Shown: positions 1-8,619, numbered from the stretch's first letter. The stretch is DNA of 64,000 nt from Streptomyces sp. NBC_01571 (GCF_026339875.1 NZ_JAPEPZ010000001.1:1-64000), one strand, 5' to 3'. Notes: a model not told the origin generated them from the sequence alone. Program-made: numbers and translations.

Positions 1-763
1 GACGGCCGATGCCCAGCTGGGCGGAGAACCCGCCGTCGACGCAGAGCAGTTCGCCGGTGGTGTAGCCGGAGTCGGGTCCGGCCAGGAACACCGCTGCCGC
101 GGCGACCTGCTCGACGGTGGCGAAGCGGCGCAGCGGTATCTGCCGCTTGATGCTGCGGCCGCCGTCGCGCTGCATCACCCCGTCCACCAGGTCGGTCGGG
201 GTGAACCCGGCCAGGACCGCGTTGACCCGCACGCCGAAGCGGGCGAGTTCGATCGCCGCGCAGCGGGTGAAGGAGTTCAGCGCGCCCTTGGAGGCCGAGT
301 AGTTGGCCTGGCCGATCCAGCCGCGCTCGCCCATGGCCGAGGAGATGTTGACGATCGTGGCGTCGCCGTGGGCCATGAACTGCTCCATGACGGCGTGCGT
401 GCAGTGGTACGCGCCGCCGAAGTTGACTTTCATGACGTTCAGCCAGGCGTCCGGCGGCGCGTCGTAGATGAGGCCGTCGTCGCTGGTGCCCGCGTTGTTG
501 ACGAGCACGTCGAGGGAGCCGAGGAGGCGGGTGGCCTCCTGCACCAGGCGGGCGGCCTGCTGCGGGTCGGCGACGTCGGCGCCGATCGCCACGGCCCGGC
601 CGCCCGCGGTCTCGATCTCCTTGACGACCGCGGCGGCGTCCTCCTGCCGGGAGCGGTAGTTGACGGCGACGGCCGCCCCCTGCTCGGCCAGGGCCAGGGC
701 GATGGCCCGGCCGATGCCGCGTGAGGCACCGGTGACCAGGGCGGTGCGGTCCTTCAGCTTCAT
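1..763 (-). CDS. FabG-type 3-oxoacyl-ACP ketoreductase (SDR), 3' end cut by window edge
   Basis: A classical short-chain dehydrogenase expected to reduce beta-keto groups on ACP-bound acyl chains with NADPH. The visible 254 codons start at an ATG and carry the Rossmann motif TGASRGIG (residues 11-18), an NNAG motif, and the catalytic Ser with YSASK. The VDGG motif typical of FabG C-termini lies at the window edge, so only a few residues are missing. It follows the acyltransferase and ACP genes on the same strand, which suggests it acts on chains carried by that ACP. Family assignment is firm; the exact substrate is inferred. Confidence 0.9.
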   Translation of the reverse strand, partial: MKLKDRTALVTGASRGIGRAIALALAEQGAAVAVNYRSRQEDAAAVVKEIETAGGRAVAIGADVADPQQAARLVQEATRLLGSLDVLVNNAGTSDDGLIYDAPPDAWLNVMKVNFGGAYHCTHAVMEQFMAHGDATIVNISSAMGERGWIGQANYSASKGALNSFTRCAAIELARFGVRVNAVLAGFTPTDLVDGVMQRDGGRSIKRQIPLRRFATVEQVAAAAVFLAGPDSGYTTGELLCVDGGFSAQLGIGR

Positions 764-918
764 CTGTCTCTTCCCGTTTCTGCTACGAGGTGGGCGGCGG
801 CTGCCGGGGCCCGCGCGGACAGGGGCCGCACCCCGGCCGGCCGCTGGCAGGGGAGGGGCGGGAGGCGACAGGTGGTGCGCGGGACGCCGCCTGCCCGCAC
901 ACCACCGGCCGGGTGGGG

Positions 919-1341
919 TCAGGCGGCGTTCTGCGCCGCGGCCCGCTCGGTCAGCAGGTCGGTCAGGTTCTGCACGGTGAACAGGCCCAGCACGCCCTCG
1001 GCGGTCAGCGGCTCGGCGAGCTGGCTGCGGTCGAACTGCGGCAGGACCTTCTCCAGGTGGGTGAGGCCGGTGTCGTTGACGACCTCGTTCTCGTCACCGA
1101 ACTCCTCGTCGGGGATGCCGCCCTGGAGCAGCGCGGCGATGTCGGCCACGGTGATCTTCACCTTGGTGGCGCGCTCGATGCGGAAGAGGATGTCGAGCAG
1201 GTCGATCGACTCGGCGCCCAGCTGTCCGAGCAGGGTCGCCTCGGCAACCGCCTCGGACTCGTCGATGCCGAGGGCGTCGGCGATGGCGGCCTGGACCGCA
1301 TGGAAGTAGTCGGTCGAGGTGGAAGTCAGGGTTTCGGACAC
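919..1341 (-). CDS. Discrete acyl carrier protein, long form (140 aa)
   Basis: An acyl carrier protein; the phosphopantetheine attachment site is Ser45 in LGAESIDLLD, using GAES rather than the GxDS motif usual in aromatic type II ACPs. GAES-type ACPs are, from memory, commoner in reducing or polyene-type systems. At 140 residues it is longer than a minimal 80-90 aa ACP, with about 60 residues after the core. I chose the GTG start because AAAGG sits about ten bases upstream; a GTG at 1383 is an alternative. It lies between the acyltransferase and the ketoreductase, probably one transcription unit. Confidence 0.88.
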   Translation of the reverse strand: MSETLTSTSTDYFHAVQAAIADALGIDESEAVAEATLLGQLGAESIDLLDILFRIERATKVKITVADIAALLQGGIPDEEFGDENEVVNDTGLTHLEKVLPQFDRSQLAEPLTAEGVLGLFTVQNLTDLLTERAAAQNAA

Positions 1342-1551
1342 CGTTGGCTGCCTTTCGGATGGGTCGTTCTCCGGTGCCGGCACCGGAGGCCGGCACCGGA
1401 CGGACGGGAACGGGAGAGGGAAGAAGGAGAAGAGGGAACAGGACGGGAGCAGGACGAGCAGGACGAGCAGGACGAGCAGGACGGGCAGGGGGAGCAGGTG
1501 CGGGGGCGGGGGGCGGGGGCCCGTGGGTCGGGGGCCGCCCCGCGCGGCGGG

Positions 1552-2520
1552 TCAGGCGGCGGCGTCAGGGGCGGACTCCTGCCTCAGCTCGCGCAGCAGC
1601 GCGGTGATGCGGCGCGCGTCGTGGGTGCTGCGCACCACGGAGTGGACGCCGGTGCGGTTGGCGAAGCCGCTCAGCACCCGGCCGGGGCCGGCCTCGAGGC
1701 AGCCGCCCGTCCCGTGCGCTCCCGCGGCGCCCAGCACGTCCACCCAGCGCACCGGCCCGGCCAGCTGACGGCGCAGCAGGTCCCGGGCGTGCGCGCCGTC
1801 GCGCACCAGGGTGCCGGTGACCGAGCTGATCACCGGCAGCCGGGGTGCGGCGAAGGTGACGCGCTCCAGTTCGGCGGCGAACTCGTCCTCGATCGCCCGC
1901 ATCAGCGAGCAGTGGAAGGGCGCCGAGACCTTCAGCGCCACCACCCGTTCGGCGCCGGCCGCCAGCGCGCGGCGGGCGGCCTCCTCGACCGCCGCGCGCT
2001 GCCCGGAGATCACCGTCTGGCCCGGCTCGTTGTAGTTGGCGATCTCCACCACGCCCAGCGGGGCACAGCCGGCGCAGATCTCCTCGATCCGGGCGGGGTC
2101 GAGGCCCAGTACGGCCGTCATCGCCCCGCCGGCCCGGCGCGAGACGCCGGCCATCAGCTCGCCGCGGCGGCGCACCAGCCGCAGCGCCTCGTCGGCGCCC
2201 AGCACCCCGGCGGCGACCAGCGCCGTGTACTCGCCCAGGCTGTGCCCGGCCACCACGGCCGGCACGAACCCGGCCTCCTCGCGCAGCACTTCGAGCACCG
2301 CGAGGCTGGTGGCGACGATGGCGGGCTGGGCAATCTCGGTCGGGGCCAGCTCCTCCTCCCCCGCCGTGCTGCACAGCGCGGTCAGCGGCAGGCCGGTGGC
2401 GTCCTGCGCGCGCGCCAGGACGCGTCCGGCGGTGCGGGGGTGCTCACGCAGCAGATGCCCGGCCATGCCCGCGCGCTGCGAGCCCTGCCCGGGAAACATC
2501 GTGAAGAAATTGTCGATCAT
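1552..2520 (-). CDS. Discrete malonyl-CoA:ACP acyltransferase (FabD-like)
   Basis: Loads malonyl or a related extender unit from CoA onto an ACP. The 322-residue protein has the FPGQGSQ motif near the N-terminus, the nucleophile in GHSLGEY (Ser94) and a downstream KVSAPFH segment that supplies the catalytic His, so it looks active. A cluster-dedicated acyltransferase suggests the carrier proteins here are not served only by housekeeping FabD. The ATG follows GGAACGGGG. It is the first gene of the leftward AT-ACP-ketoreductase series and has a SARP-type box 45 bp upstream. Confidence 0.9.
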   Translation of the reverse strand: MIDNFFTMFPGQGSQRAGMAGHLLREHPRTAGRVLARAQDATGLPLTALCSTAGEEELAPTEIAQPAIVATSLAVLEVLREEAGFVPAVVAGHSLGEYTALVAAGVLGADEALRLVRRRGELMAGVSRRAGGAMTAVLGLDPARIEEICAGCAPLGVVEIANYNEPGQTVISGQRAAVEEAARRALAAGAERVVALKVSAPFHCSLMRAIEDEFAAELERVTFAAPRLPVISSVTGTLVRDGAHARDLLRRQLAGPVRWVDVLGAAGAHGTGGCLEAGPGRVLSGFANRTGVHSVVRSTHDARRITALLRELRQESAPDAAA

Positions 2521-2564
2521 CCCCGTTCCTGCCTCACTGAGTTGACGAAAGCGCCGGAGAAAGG

Positions 2565-2593
2565 TCATCGAGCCGTCGGCGAGCGGATCTCGA
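2565..2593 (-). promoter_or_regulatory. SARP-type triple heptamer box upstream of the acyltransferase gene
   Basis: Read on the minus strand there are three heptamers, TCGAGAT, TCGCCGA and TCGATGA, each separated by four bases, giving an exact 11-bp period. SARPs such as ActII-ORF4 bind 7-bp direct repeats of this kind spaced one helical turn apart. The box ends about 45 bp before the acyltransferase start codon. Spacing and TCGA cores are seen directly; binding is inferred. Confidence 0.6.
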
Positions 2594-2768
2594 TTCTGTG
2601 AATCTGGCACGGAGTTCTGGCGCATTCCTCGAATGCGTCTGGACCGGCACCACCGCGCGGGATTTCCTCCACCGGATTCCCCCGTCCCCGGGGGGCGCTT
2701 TTCCCGCCGGGGTCCGCCGGGATTCCACCCGGATTCCACCCGGGCCGGGCTTTCCGCCCCGCCCCCCT

Positions 2769-2804
2769 TGACCGAGTTAGTGATCAACCACTAACTTTCG
2801 GTCA
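2769..2804. promoter_or_regulatory. TetR-type operator overlapping the start of the regulator gene
   Basis: The nested inverted repeat has outer arms TGACCGA/TCGGTCA and inner arms GTTAGTG/CACTAAC around a six-base centre. It runs into the ATG of the rightward TetR gene and faces the leftward acyltransferase promoter. This is the usual layout for autorepression, and it may also reach the divergent gene. Confidence 0.65.
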
Positions 2805-3397
2805 TGGTGAGGATGAGTGCAGACGAGCGGCGCGAGAGCGTCATCCGCGCGGCCCTGAGCGAGTTCGCCCGGGGCGGGTACGACGGCACCTCCACCGAGG
2901 CCGTCGCCCGGCGCGCGGGGGTGTCGCAGCCGTACCTCTTCCGCCTCTTCGCGGGCAAGCGGGCGCTGTTCCTCGCGGCGGCGCGGCGCTGCCTGGCCGA
3001 CACCACACGGCTGTTCGCCGAGGCGACCGAGGGGCTGAGCGGCGAGGAGGCGCTGGGCGCGATGGCCAACGCGTACACCCGCGTCATTCTCAAGGAACCG
3101 GAACGGCTGCTGATGCAGATGCAGGTGTACGTCGCGGTGGCGGCGTGCGAGGCGCGGGGCGACGCCGGGTTCGGCGAGGCGGTCCGCGCCGAGTGGCAGC
3201 GGCTGTGGGACACCGTCCATCTGCCGCTCGGCGCGGACACCGGCCGGACCACCACGTTCATGGCGTACGGGATGCTGGTCAACGTCCTGGTCTCCCTGGG
3301 GTTTCCGCCCGACCACCCGGTCTGGGACGGCCTGTACCCGGCGGCACGGGCCGCGGCGCGGCCGTCGGCGCCGCAGCGGGCGGCTCCGCCGGACTGA
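2804..3397 (+). CDS. TetR-family transcriptional regulator
   Basis: A 197-residue TetR-type repressor. The N-terminal helix-turn-helix spans roughly residues 8-55, with GTSTEAVARRAGVSQPYLFR and the FAGKRAL segment typical of the family; the rest is a ligand-binding helical domain that I cannot assign to a ligand. It is divergent from the acyltransferase gene and has an inverted repeat on top of its own start codon. The mRNA may be nearly leaderless, since no clear ribosome binding site precedes the ATG; a second ATG lies nine bases in. Confidence 0.9.
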   Translation: MVRMSADERRESVIRAALSEFARGGYDGTSTEAVARRAGVSQPYLFRLFAGKRALFLAAARRCLADTTRLFAEATEGLSGEEALGAMANAYTRVILKEPERLLMQMQVYVAVAACEARGDAGFGEAVRAEWQRLWDTVHLPLGADTGRTTTFMAYGMLVNVLVSLGFPPDHPVWDGLYPAARAAARPSAPQRAAPPD

Positions 3398-4433
3398 CCC
3401 GGAGGCGGTGCGGGGTTTCGGCCGGGGGTGTTTCCTGGCGGGGCGTCCATGTCGTTGCTTCGGGTCCTGTTGCGGTTCGGTGCCATCCCGGGGAGCCGGC
3501 CCTGGGTGCGGTGTTCCGGGCGGGCTCCGGCGCGTGGGCGGGGCGGGTGCGGTCGGTCCCGGCGTGGATCGTGAGGCCGTGCCCTGCGGGGCGTGAACGC
3601 GGGCCGTGGCGGCGGGGAGTTGAGGGTGCGGCCGAGGTCCCGGAAGTGCCGTATCGGGGCGGGGCGGGCGCCGTGGCCGGCCGGTGGCTTCGGGAACGGG
3701 CCGGGGTACGCAGGCGGGGGTGCTCGGGCGGGCCCCCTCGACGGCTGCGGCAGGCGGGCGCTCCGGCCGCCGCTGCCCTCCCCGGCGGGAGCGCGGCCCG
3801 GGGCCGATGCCTCGGCGGCCGACGCGCGCGGGCGGCCGGGTCCGGAGCGCTCGGGTCCGGAGCGCTCGGGCGCGCCCCGGACCGGAGGCGGAGCCCGGAC
3901 CGGAGTGCGCCCCGGACCGGAGTGCGCCCTGGAGCAGAGTGCGCCCTGGAGCAGAGTGCGCCCCTGTCCGAGTTGCACCCCTGGCCAGGGCGCGCCCCCG
4001 ACCGGCCCGGGGCCCGGGCCGGGCCGGGGCGTTGGCCCAGGACGGTGCGGGCCTGGGGCCGGTGCACGGCGGTTCGGGCCTGGGACGGGTCCACGGTGCT
4101 GCCGGCCTGGGGTCAGCCCAGCGGGGTTCGGGCCTGGCATCAGCCCATTGGGGTTCGGGCCCGGGGCCGGTCCACCATGGCGCGGCCCAGAGCCGGCCCG
4201 CAGTGACACGAACCCGGAGGCGACCCACCGGGGTACGGGCCCGGGCCGGTCCGCGATGGCACGAACCCGGGGCCGGACCACCGGAGTTCGGGCCCGGGGC
4301 CGGTCCACCATGGCGCGGCCCAGAGCCGGCTCGCAGTGACACGAACCCGGAGGCGACCCACCGGGGTACGGGCCCGGGGCCGGTCCGCGATGGCACGAAC
4401 CCGGGGCCGGACCAACGGAGTTCGGGCCCGGCG
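3398..4433. other. 1-kb non-coding G-rich region between convergent genes, with repeats
   Basis: No gene is supported here. The long open frames are a by-product of the near absence of AT-rich stop codons. The right half contains imperfect short repeats (GGGCCTGGGGCCGGT-like) that grade into the 133-bp tandem repeat described separately. The two flanking genes converge on it, so it may hold their transcription ends. Confidence 0.6.
4153..4419. repeat. 133-bp tandem direct repeat, two copies plus partial third
   Basis: The segment beginning GTTCGGGCCCGG at 4153 is repeated almost perfectly from 4286, with the start of a third copy at 4420, an offset of 133 then 134 bp. Each copy contains two related sub-blocks around CCGGTCCACCATGG and CCGGTCCGCGATGG. 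The repeat ends 15 bp from the stop codon of the flavin monooxygenase gene. Confidence 0.85.
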
Positions 4434-5657
4434 TCAGTCCACGGTGGTGCGGGGGGCGGGGACCGGGTGGTCCGGGCGGGTCTCGCGGGCCCAGCGGGTG
4501 CCGTAGGAGACCTGGCCCTTCTCGGCCGCGGCGAAGGCCTTGGTGTTCCAGTTCTTGCGCATGAACGCCTCGCGCGCCCGGATCAGCAGCGGATTCTCCA
4601 CCGCGCCCATCCGCCCGATCCGCCACGCGATCCGCTGCAGCGGCGCGGTGCGGGCGCGGCGCTCCTGCTCGTAGCGGCGCAGCGCCGCGACCGGGTCGCC
4701 GCCGGCGGGTGCCAGGTGCTCGGCGAGCACGAGGGCGTCCTCCAGCGCCTGACAGGCGCCCTGGCCGATGTTGAAGGTGATGGGGTGCGCGGCGTCCCCG
4801 AGGAGGGTGACACGGCCGCGGCCCCAGCGGCGTTCGGGGCGGCGGCCCTCGACGTCGCCCCGGATGATGCCCTCCTCCGGGGTGGCGGCGAGGATGTCGG
4901 CGACCGGGCCGCCCCAGCCCCGGTGCCGGCGCAGCAGCATCTCACGCACGCCGGGCTCGTCGCGTCCGCCGGCGGGCCCGTTGGCCACGCTCATCCAGTG
5001 CACCAGGCCGGGCGCGACGTCGTAGTAGGTGAACCGGACCCCGGGCCCGAACATCGCGTTGAAGGTCCCCGGCGGGATGTCGGGGTGCTGGAGGGGGGAG
5101 CGGCCGCGCCAGGCGATGTAGCCGCTGTAGCGGTTGCCGGCGGGGCCGAACAGGCAGTCGCGGACGGTGCCGTGGATGCCGTCGGCCCCGATGAGCAGGT
5201 CGCCCCGCTCGCTGCCGCCGTCCGCGAAGCGCACGGTGACCCCGTCCTCGTCCTGATCGAAGCCGACCACGTGCGCCCCGGTGCGCACCGGGGAGCCCTG
5301 CAGGGCGTCGCGCAGCACACCGTGCAGGACGGAGCGCTCGACGGCGATCGTGGGCGCTCCGTAGCGCTCGACGAAGTCACCCACCGGCCAGGCGCCCAGC
5401 ACCTCGCCGCGGTGGGTGCTGAAGTGCGCGACCTGCTGCGCGGGGGCCGTCTCCAGGACCTGGCCGGCCACGCCCAAATAGTCCAGCGCGAGGACTCCGT
5501 TGGTCCAGATGTGCAGGCCCGCGCCGCCGTCGCGCAGTTCCTCGGCCCGTTCGAAGACCACACACTCCACACCGCTGCGCTGCAGCGCGAGGGCCGCGGC
5601 CAGGCCGCCGATCCCTCCGCCGGCGATGAGTACGCGACGGGCACGTCCAATGGCCAT
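4434..5657 (-). CDS. FAD-dependent aromatic monooxygenase (PHBH fold)
   Basis: A 407-residue group A flavoprotein hydroxylase that uses NAD(P)H and O2 to hydroxylate, probably, an aromatic polyketide. It has the N-terminal FAD motif GGGIGGLAAALAL, the DG motif in LLIGADGIHGTVR, and the second FAD motif GRVTLLGDAAHPITFNIGQG. The length is normal for the salicylate-hydroxylase-like branch. It is divergent from the DUF1772 protein, which supports a shared role in oxidative tailoring. The ATG is followed closely by the Rossmann strand, so the start is secure. Confidence 0.92.
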   Translation of the reverse strand: MAIGRARRVLIAGGGIGGLAAALALQRSGVECVVFERAEELRDGGAGLHIWTNGVLALDYLGVAGQVLETAPAQQVAHFSTHRGEVLGAWPVGDFVERYGAPTIAVERSVLHGVLRDALQGSPVRTGAHVVGFDQDEDGVTVRFADGGSERGDLLIGADGIHGTVRDCLFGPAGNRYSGYIAWRGRSPLQHPDIPPGTFNAMFGPGVRFTYYDVAPGLVHWMSVANGPAGGRDEPGVREMLLRRHRGWGGPVADILAATPEEGIIRGDVEGRRPERRWGRGRVTLLGDAAHPITFNIGQGACQALEDALVLAEHLAPAGGDPVAALRRYEQERRARTAPLQRIAWRIGRMGAVENPLLIRAREAFMRKNWNTKAFAAAEKGQVSYGTRWARETRPDHPVPAPRTTVD

Positions 5658-5771
5658 CTGGGTGTCTCCTCGTGGCGGTGCGGGCGGATGTCCTCGCAGG
5701 GCGCGGTACGGCGGACCGCCGCGGCCGGGCCGTCCCACGTCCCCGCTGAATCCCTTGCGAACCAATGCAGT

Positions 5772-5828
5772 TGTCAACGCTAGCATTCGAAGCACTGAAC
5801 TTGATAGTGTCGGCAGGACATCTAGCAT
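5772..5828. promoter_or_regulatory. Divergent promoter between the monooxygenase and the DUF1772 gene
   Basis: This is one of the few AT-richer stretches in the cluster. Rightward, TTGATA (5801) and TAGCAT (5823) are separated by 16 bases. Leftward, TTGACA (complement of 5772-5777) could serve the monooxygenase. The octamer AATGCTAG occurs twice on the minus strand about 40 bp apart, a possible operator pair. Confidence 0.4.
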
Positions 5829-5890
5829 TGATATATCCACGGGGCGGCAAGGCCCTTGTGGCAACCGGCAGACGGACAAGGGTGGTTGTG

Positions 5891-6364
5891 ATGGAAGCGC
5901 TCGTACAAACCCTGGCCGTGGTGGCCACGATGGCCAACGCGGTGGTCTACGGCACCGACGTCTTCTCCGCGATCGTCCAGCGGCCCGCCCTCGCGCACGT
6001 CGACGACGCGGTGCTGACCAGCACCATGGGGCAGATCCACCGCTTCGGGGACCGGCGGATGCCCGTCCCGGGCGTCTTCGGCCTGGTCGCCACCGTGGCC
6101 ACGGCCGTCGCGGCCGGCTTCGGCGGCGAGACGGCGCCGGCCGTCGCCGCGGCGGTGGCGGCGCTGGCCCTGGTGGTGTGGCTGGCCGTCTACAACAAGG
6201 TCAGCGCGCCGGTGAACAAGGAGCTCACCGGCGCGGCGCTGGACTGCCGCACCGCGCCCGACGCGCGGGGCCTGCAGCGCACCTGGGACAGCGTCATCAA
6301 CGCCCGGGTCGTGCTGCAGGCGGTGGCCCTGGGCGCGATGTGCGTGGCGCTCGTGACGTCCTGA
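5891..6364 (+). CDS. DUF1772 / anthrone oxygenase-like membrane protein
   Basis: A 157-residue protein with about four membrane segments (roughly residues 5-25, 60-80, 83-103 and 140-156). It fits the DUF1772 family, some of whose members are cofactor-free anthrone oxygenases; the late WDSVINARVV segment resembles the conserved Trp/Asn/Arg region of that family. Position beside a flavin hydroxylase and within a cluster encoding an aromatase makes a role in oxidising an anthrone-type intermediate plausible. Substrate is not shown by the sequence. Confidence 0.75.
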   Translation: MEALVQTLAVVATMANAVVYGTDVFSAIVQRPALAHVDDAVLTSTMGQIHRFGDRRMPVPGVFGLVATVATAVAAGFGGETAPAVAAAVAALALVVWLAVYNKVSAPVNKELTGAALDCRTAPDARGLQRTWDSVINARVVLQAVALGAMCVALVTS

Positions 6365-6401
6365 CGGCACCGGCCGGCGGACGGGACGAGGGGAGACGAG
6401 G

Positions 6402-6430
6402 GGAGGGGACCCGCCGGGCGGGTCCCCTCC
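6402..6430. terminator. Bidirectional terminator hairpin
   Basis: Arms GGAGGGGACCC and GGGTCCCCTCC flank a seven-base loop. It lies between the convergent ends of the DUF1772 gene and the 42-residue peptide gene, as expected for a shared factor-independent stop without a strong U tract, common in Streptomyces. Confidence 0.7.
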
Positions 6431-6467
6431 CCCGTGTCCGCCCGCCGTCCTGCTGCGCGACGCCGCC

Positions 6468-6596
6468 CTACTGCAGGGCGATGCTGCCCAGGACGTCCGC
6501 CTCCGTGTCCTCGTCCAGACCGTCGGTGACCTCACTGCCGAAGGCGGGGATGAGCTCCGGCTCGGGTCCTGCGGGATTCCTCTTCTTGCTGACCAC
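6468..6596 (-). CDS. 42-residue acidic peptide of unknown function
   Basis: A short open frame beginning VSKKRNPAGPEPELIP and ending VLGSIALQ. AAGGGA lies about eight bases before the GTG start, and a TTGACG/TGAATC promoter with 17-bp spacing lies just upstream, so expression is plausible. A basic start is followed by a strongly acidic middle (DGLDEDTEAD). It has no cysteine, no membrane segment and no signal peptide. It resembles in size a precursor or scaffold peptide but I recognise no family. The next gene on the same strand upstream is the XRE-TPR regulator. Short-gene risk remains. Confidence 0.5.
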   Translation of the reverse strand: MVSKKRNPAGPEPELIPAFGSEVTDGLDEDTEADVLGSIALQ

Positions 6597-6637
6597 GATG
6601 GTGTCCCTTCGGGCGTGAACGGCCAGTACCGTACCGA

Positions 6638-6666
6638 GATTCACGAACCGGCACTCCACACGTCAA
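6638..6666 (-). promoter_or_regulatory. Candidate promoter of the 42-residue peptide gene
   Basis: On the minus strand TTGACG is followed after 17 bases by TGAATC, an acceptable sigma-HrdB promoter, about 40 bases before the peptide start codon. Confidence 0.45.
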
Positions 6667-6854
6667 GGCAACTTCCGCCCCGTCCACCGGAATTCGAGGC
6701 GCCGTCGAGAAAAACCCGGAAAAGCGGGAAGGTCGGGAAGGCGGGAAGGCGGGAAAGCAAATCCCCCGGGGCGGCGGGAAATCCGCTGCGCCGGCCATCC
6801 GAATTTCCCGCCCCGCCGGCTGCCGGCCCCGGGACCGGGACCGGGACGCACGAG

Positions 6855-6965
6855 GGTGGGCGTGCCGGGGGGGGTGAGCGTGCCGGGCGGAGTGTGCGGG
6901 GTGGGGTGTGCGGGGTGGGGTGTGCGGGGTGGGGTGTGCGGGGGGGGTGTGCGGGGGGGGTGCGG
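6855..6965. repeat. G-rich minisatellite, GTGTGCGGGGTGG-type units
   Basis: Tandem imperfect units of GGGGTGTGCGG run for about 110 bp immediately after the stop codon of the XRE-TPR gene, inside the gap before the peptide gene. Runs of four or more G on the + strand could form G-quadruplexes. The rest of the gap (6597-6854) holds the peptide promoter and AAGGCGGGA-type repeats. Confidence 0.75.
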
Positions 6966-6974
6966 GGACAGTCC

Positions 6975-8186
6975 TCAGGCCGGCGGGGCGGGGGTGAGGG
7001 CGTCCGCGAGGGTGCGCCAGATCTCCGCGGCGAGGTCGATGTTGGCGTCGGCCTGGGCCTGCTGGGCGAGGGTGCGCAGCCCGTCCACGCCGGAGACGTC
7101 GCCGCCCAGGATCAGCAGCTGCTGGCGCAGGATCTCCAGCCGGACCCGGTCGCGGTAGGTCATCCTCGGCTCGTCCCCGGCCAGGCCGCCCAGCAGGGCG
7201 CGGGCATCGTCGTAGCGGCCGGTGGCGAAGGCCAGATCGGCCTTCAGCGCGGTCAGGTCCTGGCGCAGGGCGGGGGTGCCGACGAAGGTGAGAGCGGCCT
7301 CGGCCTGCTCGGCGCAGCGCTGTGCCTGTGCGGGGTCGGCGGGCAGTTTCTGCAGGTGCAGCCGGCCCGCGGCGAGCCGCAGTCTCAGCCACAGCACCAG
7401 GTCCTCCTGGCTGCTGAAGCGTTCCAGGGCCTGGTCGAGGCAGTGCTGCGCGCCGGTGTGGTCGCCCTGGCGCACCCGCACGGCGGCGGCCGTCCACATC
7501 GCCTCGGCCCACAGCGTGTCGCTGCGGCCCTCGACCAGGGCGGTGAGTTCGTCGGCGTGCACCCGGGCCTCCGGCACCTGCCCGGCCTCCGCCTGGACCG
7601 ACACCAGGGCCAGCAGCGCGGCGGCACGGTCCTCGACGCCCAGGTCCTCGCCCAGGGCGAGCCGGTGGGCGGCGACGGCCGCGTCCAGGGCGGGGGTGAT
7701 CTCGCCGAGCGAACGCAGGCAGCGTGCCAGCCGGGTCAGGCCGCGCACCCGCAGCTCGGCCAGGCCCACCTCGTCGCCGAGCGCGACCAGTTGGGCGAGG
7801 TGGGCGCGCTCCGCGGCATGGTCGCCCTGCAGGCGTGCGGCCCTCGCCAGCAGCCACAGCGCCTGCCAGCGCAGCACCGCGCTTTCGTGGCCCTCGGCGG
7901 CGAGTGCCGCGCGCAGCGCCTCGATGGCGTCCGCGGAACCGGTGGAGGAGGCCAGGGTCAGCGCGTGGGCCAGCGAGCCGGTGACCGGCTCCTCGAAATC
8001 GGCGACCTCAAGGCCCAGCCGGTCGGCGAGGTAGCCCACGGCCCGGTCGGTGGGCTGGCGCGCCCCGGACTCCAGACGGGAGAGGTAGCCGGTGGACATG
8101 CCCTCACCGGCCAGGGCCGTCTGCGACAGCCCCTGGGCCATCCGGAGCTTCTTCAGGCGGTGTCCGAACGCGGGCTGTCGCAGCAT
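6975..8186 (-). CDS. XRE-family regulator with TPR-like C-terminal domain
   Basis: A 403-residue protein with an N-terminal helix-turn-helix (about residues 8-65; LSQTALAGEGMSTGYLSRLE) and a long alpha-helical repeat region from about residue 70 to the end, rich in A/L helices of TPR type. This architecture is seen in peptide-responsive RRNPP regulators of Firmicutes and in many uncharacterised Streptomyces regulators. The start is supported by AGGGG before the ATG. A 10-bp palindrome GATTCGAATC abuts the start codon and could be its own operator. The 42-residue peptide gene lies downstream. Confidence 0.85.
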   Translation of the reverse strand: MLRQPAFGHRLKKLRMAQGLSQTALAGEGMSTGYLSRLESGARQPTDRAVGYLADRLGLEVADFEEPVTGSLAHALTLASSTGSADAIEALRAALAAEGHESAVLRWQALWLLARAARLQGDHAAERAHLAQLVALGDEVGLAELRVRGLTRLARCLRSLGEITPALDAAVAAHRLALGEDLGVEDRAAALLALVSVQAEAGQVPEARVHADELTALVEGRSDTLWAEAMWTAAAVRVRQGDHTGAQHCLDQALERFSSQEDLVLWLRLRLAAGRLHLQKLPADPAQAQRCAEQAEAALTFVGTPALRQDLTALKADLAFATGRYDDARALLGGLAGDEPRMTYRDRVRLEILRQQLLILGGDVSGVDGLRTLAQQAQADANIDLAAEIWRTLADALTPAPPA

Positions 8187-8299
8187 GATTCGAATCCCCT
8201 GGGGTGAGCGGGCAAGAAAGTTTCGCCGGGAGCCGCCCCGAGCGTAGGGCGCCGGGCAACACGCGGGCAAACCTTTGCCAGGCCGGGGGCGGAAATCTC

Positions 8300-8376
8300 G
8301 TGCGGACCTCACGCCCGCCTCACGCCCCTCTCACGCCCCTCTCACGTCCGTCTCACGTCCGTCTCACGTCCGTCTC
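8300..8376. repeat. 11-bp tandem repeat CTCACGTCCGT / CTCACGCCCCT
   Basis: About six units of an 11-bp sequence, two variants, lie in the region upstream of the XRE-TPR gene. The 11-bp period puts every unit on the same face of the helix, but the region could equally be a simple minisatellite. Nothing else is recognisable in 8187-8487. Confidence 0.7.
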
Positions 8377-8487
8377 GTGCACTTCTCCAGCGTTCCTCCA
8401 GCGCGGCCGGGCACGCTCGGCATCATCCGGCCGGCACACCCGGCCGGCGTGGAGTCCTTGCGCATGTCAAACGTCCGGGAGTCGACG

Positions 8488-8619
8488 ATGAGGCCATCGG
8501 TGTGCGCGCACCGGGCGGCGTGGACGGCCGCCGCGGGACACGGCAGCCGGGCCCGGGCACCGGGCGCCGGCGGGCCGGCCGGAGAGGCACCCGCCCCCTC
8601 CGACGAGGACATCGGCTGG
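8488..8619 (+). pseudogene. 5' part of a small ORF interrupted by the IS607 element
   Basis: An ATG preceded by GGGAG opens a frame of 44 codons that ends ...PSDEDIGW exactly where the mobile element begins. Joining it to base 10810 past the element restores one continuous frame of 95 codons in total with a hydrophobic segment in the second half. The product is unrecognised. That both halves join in frame at a shared CGGCTGG core supports a real interrupted gene, though one in three random joins would also be in frame. Confidence 0.4.

Noticed and set aside
6468..6596. The 42-residue peptide as a lanthipeptide or lasso precursor
   Set aside because: No cysteine, no recognisable leader/core border, and no modification enzyme for those classes in the window.
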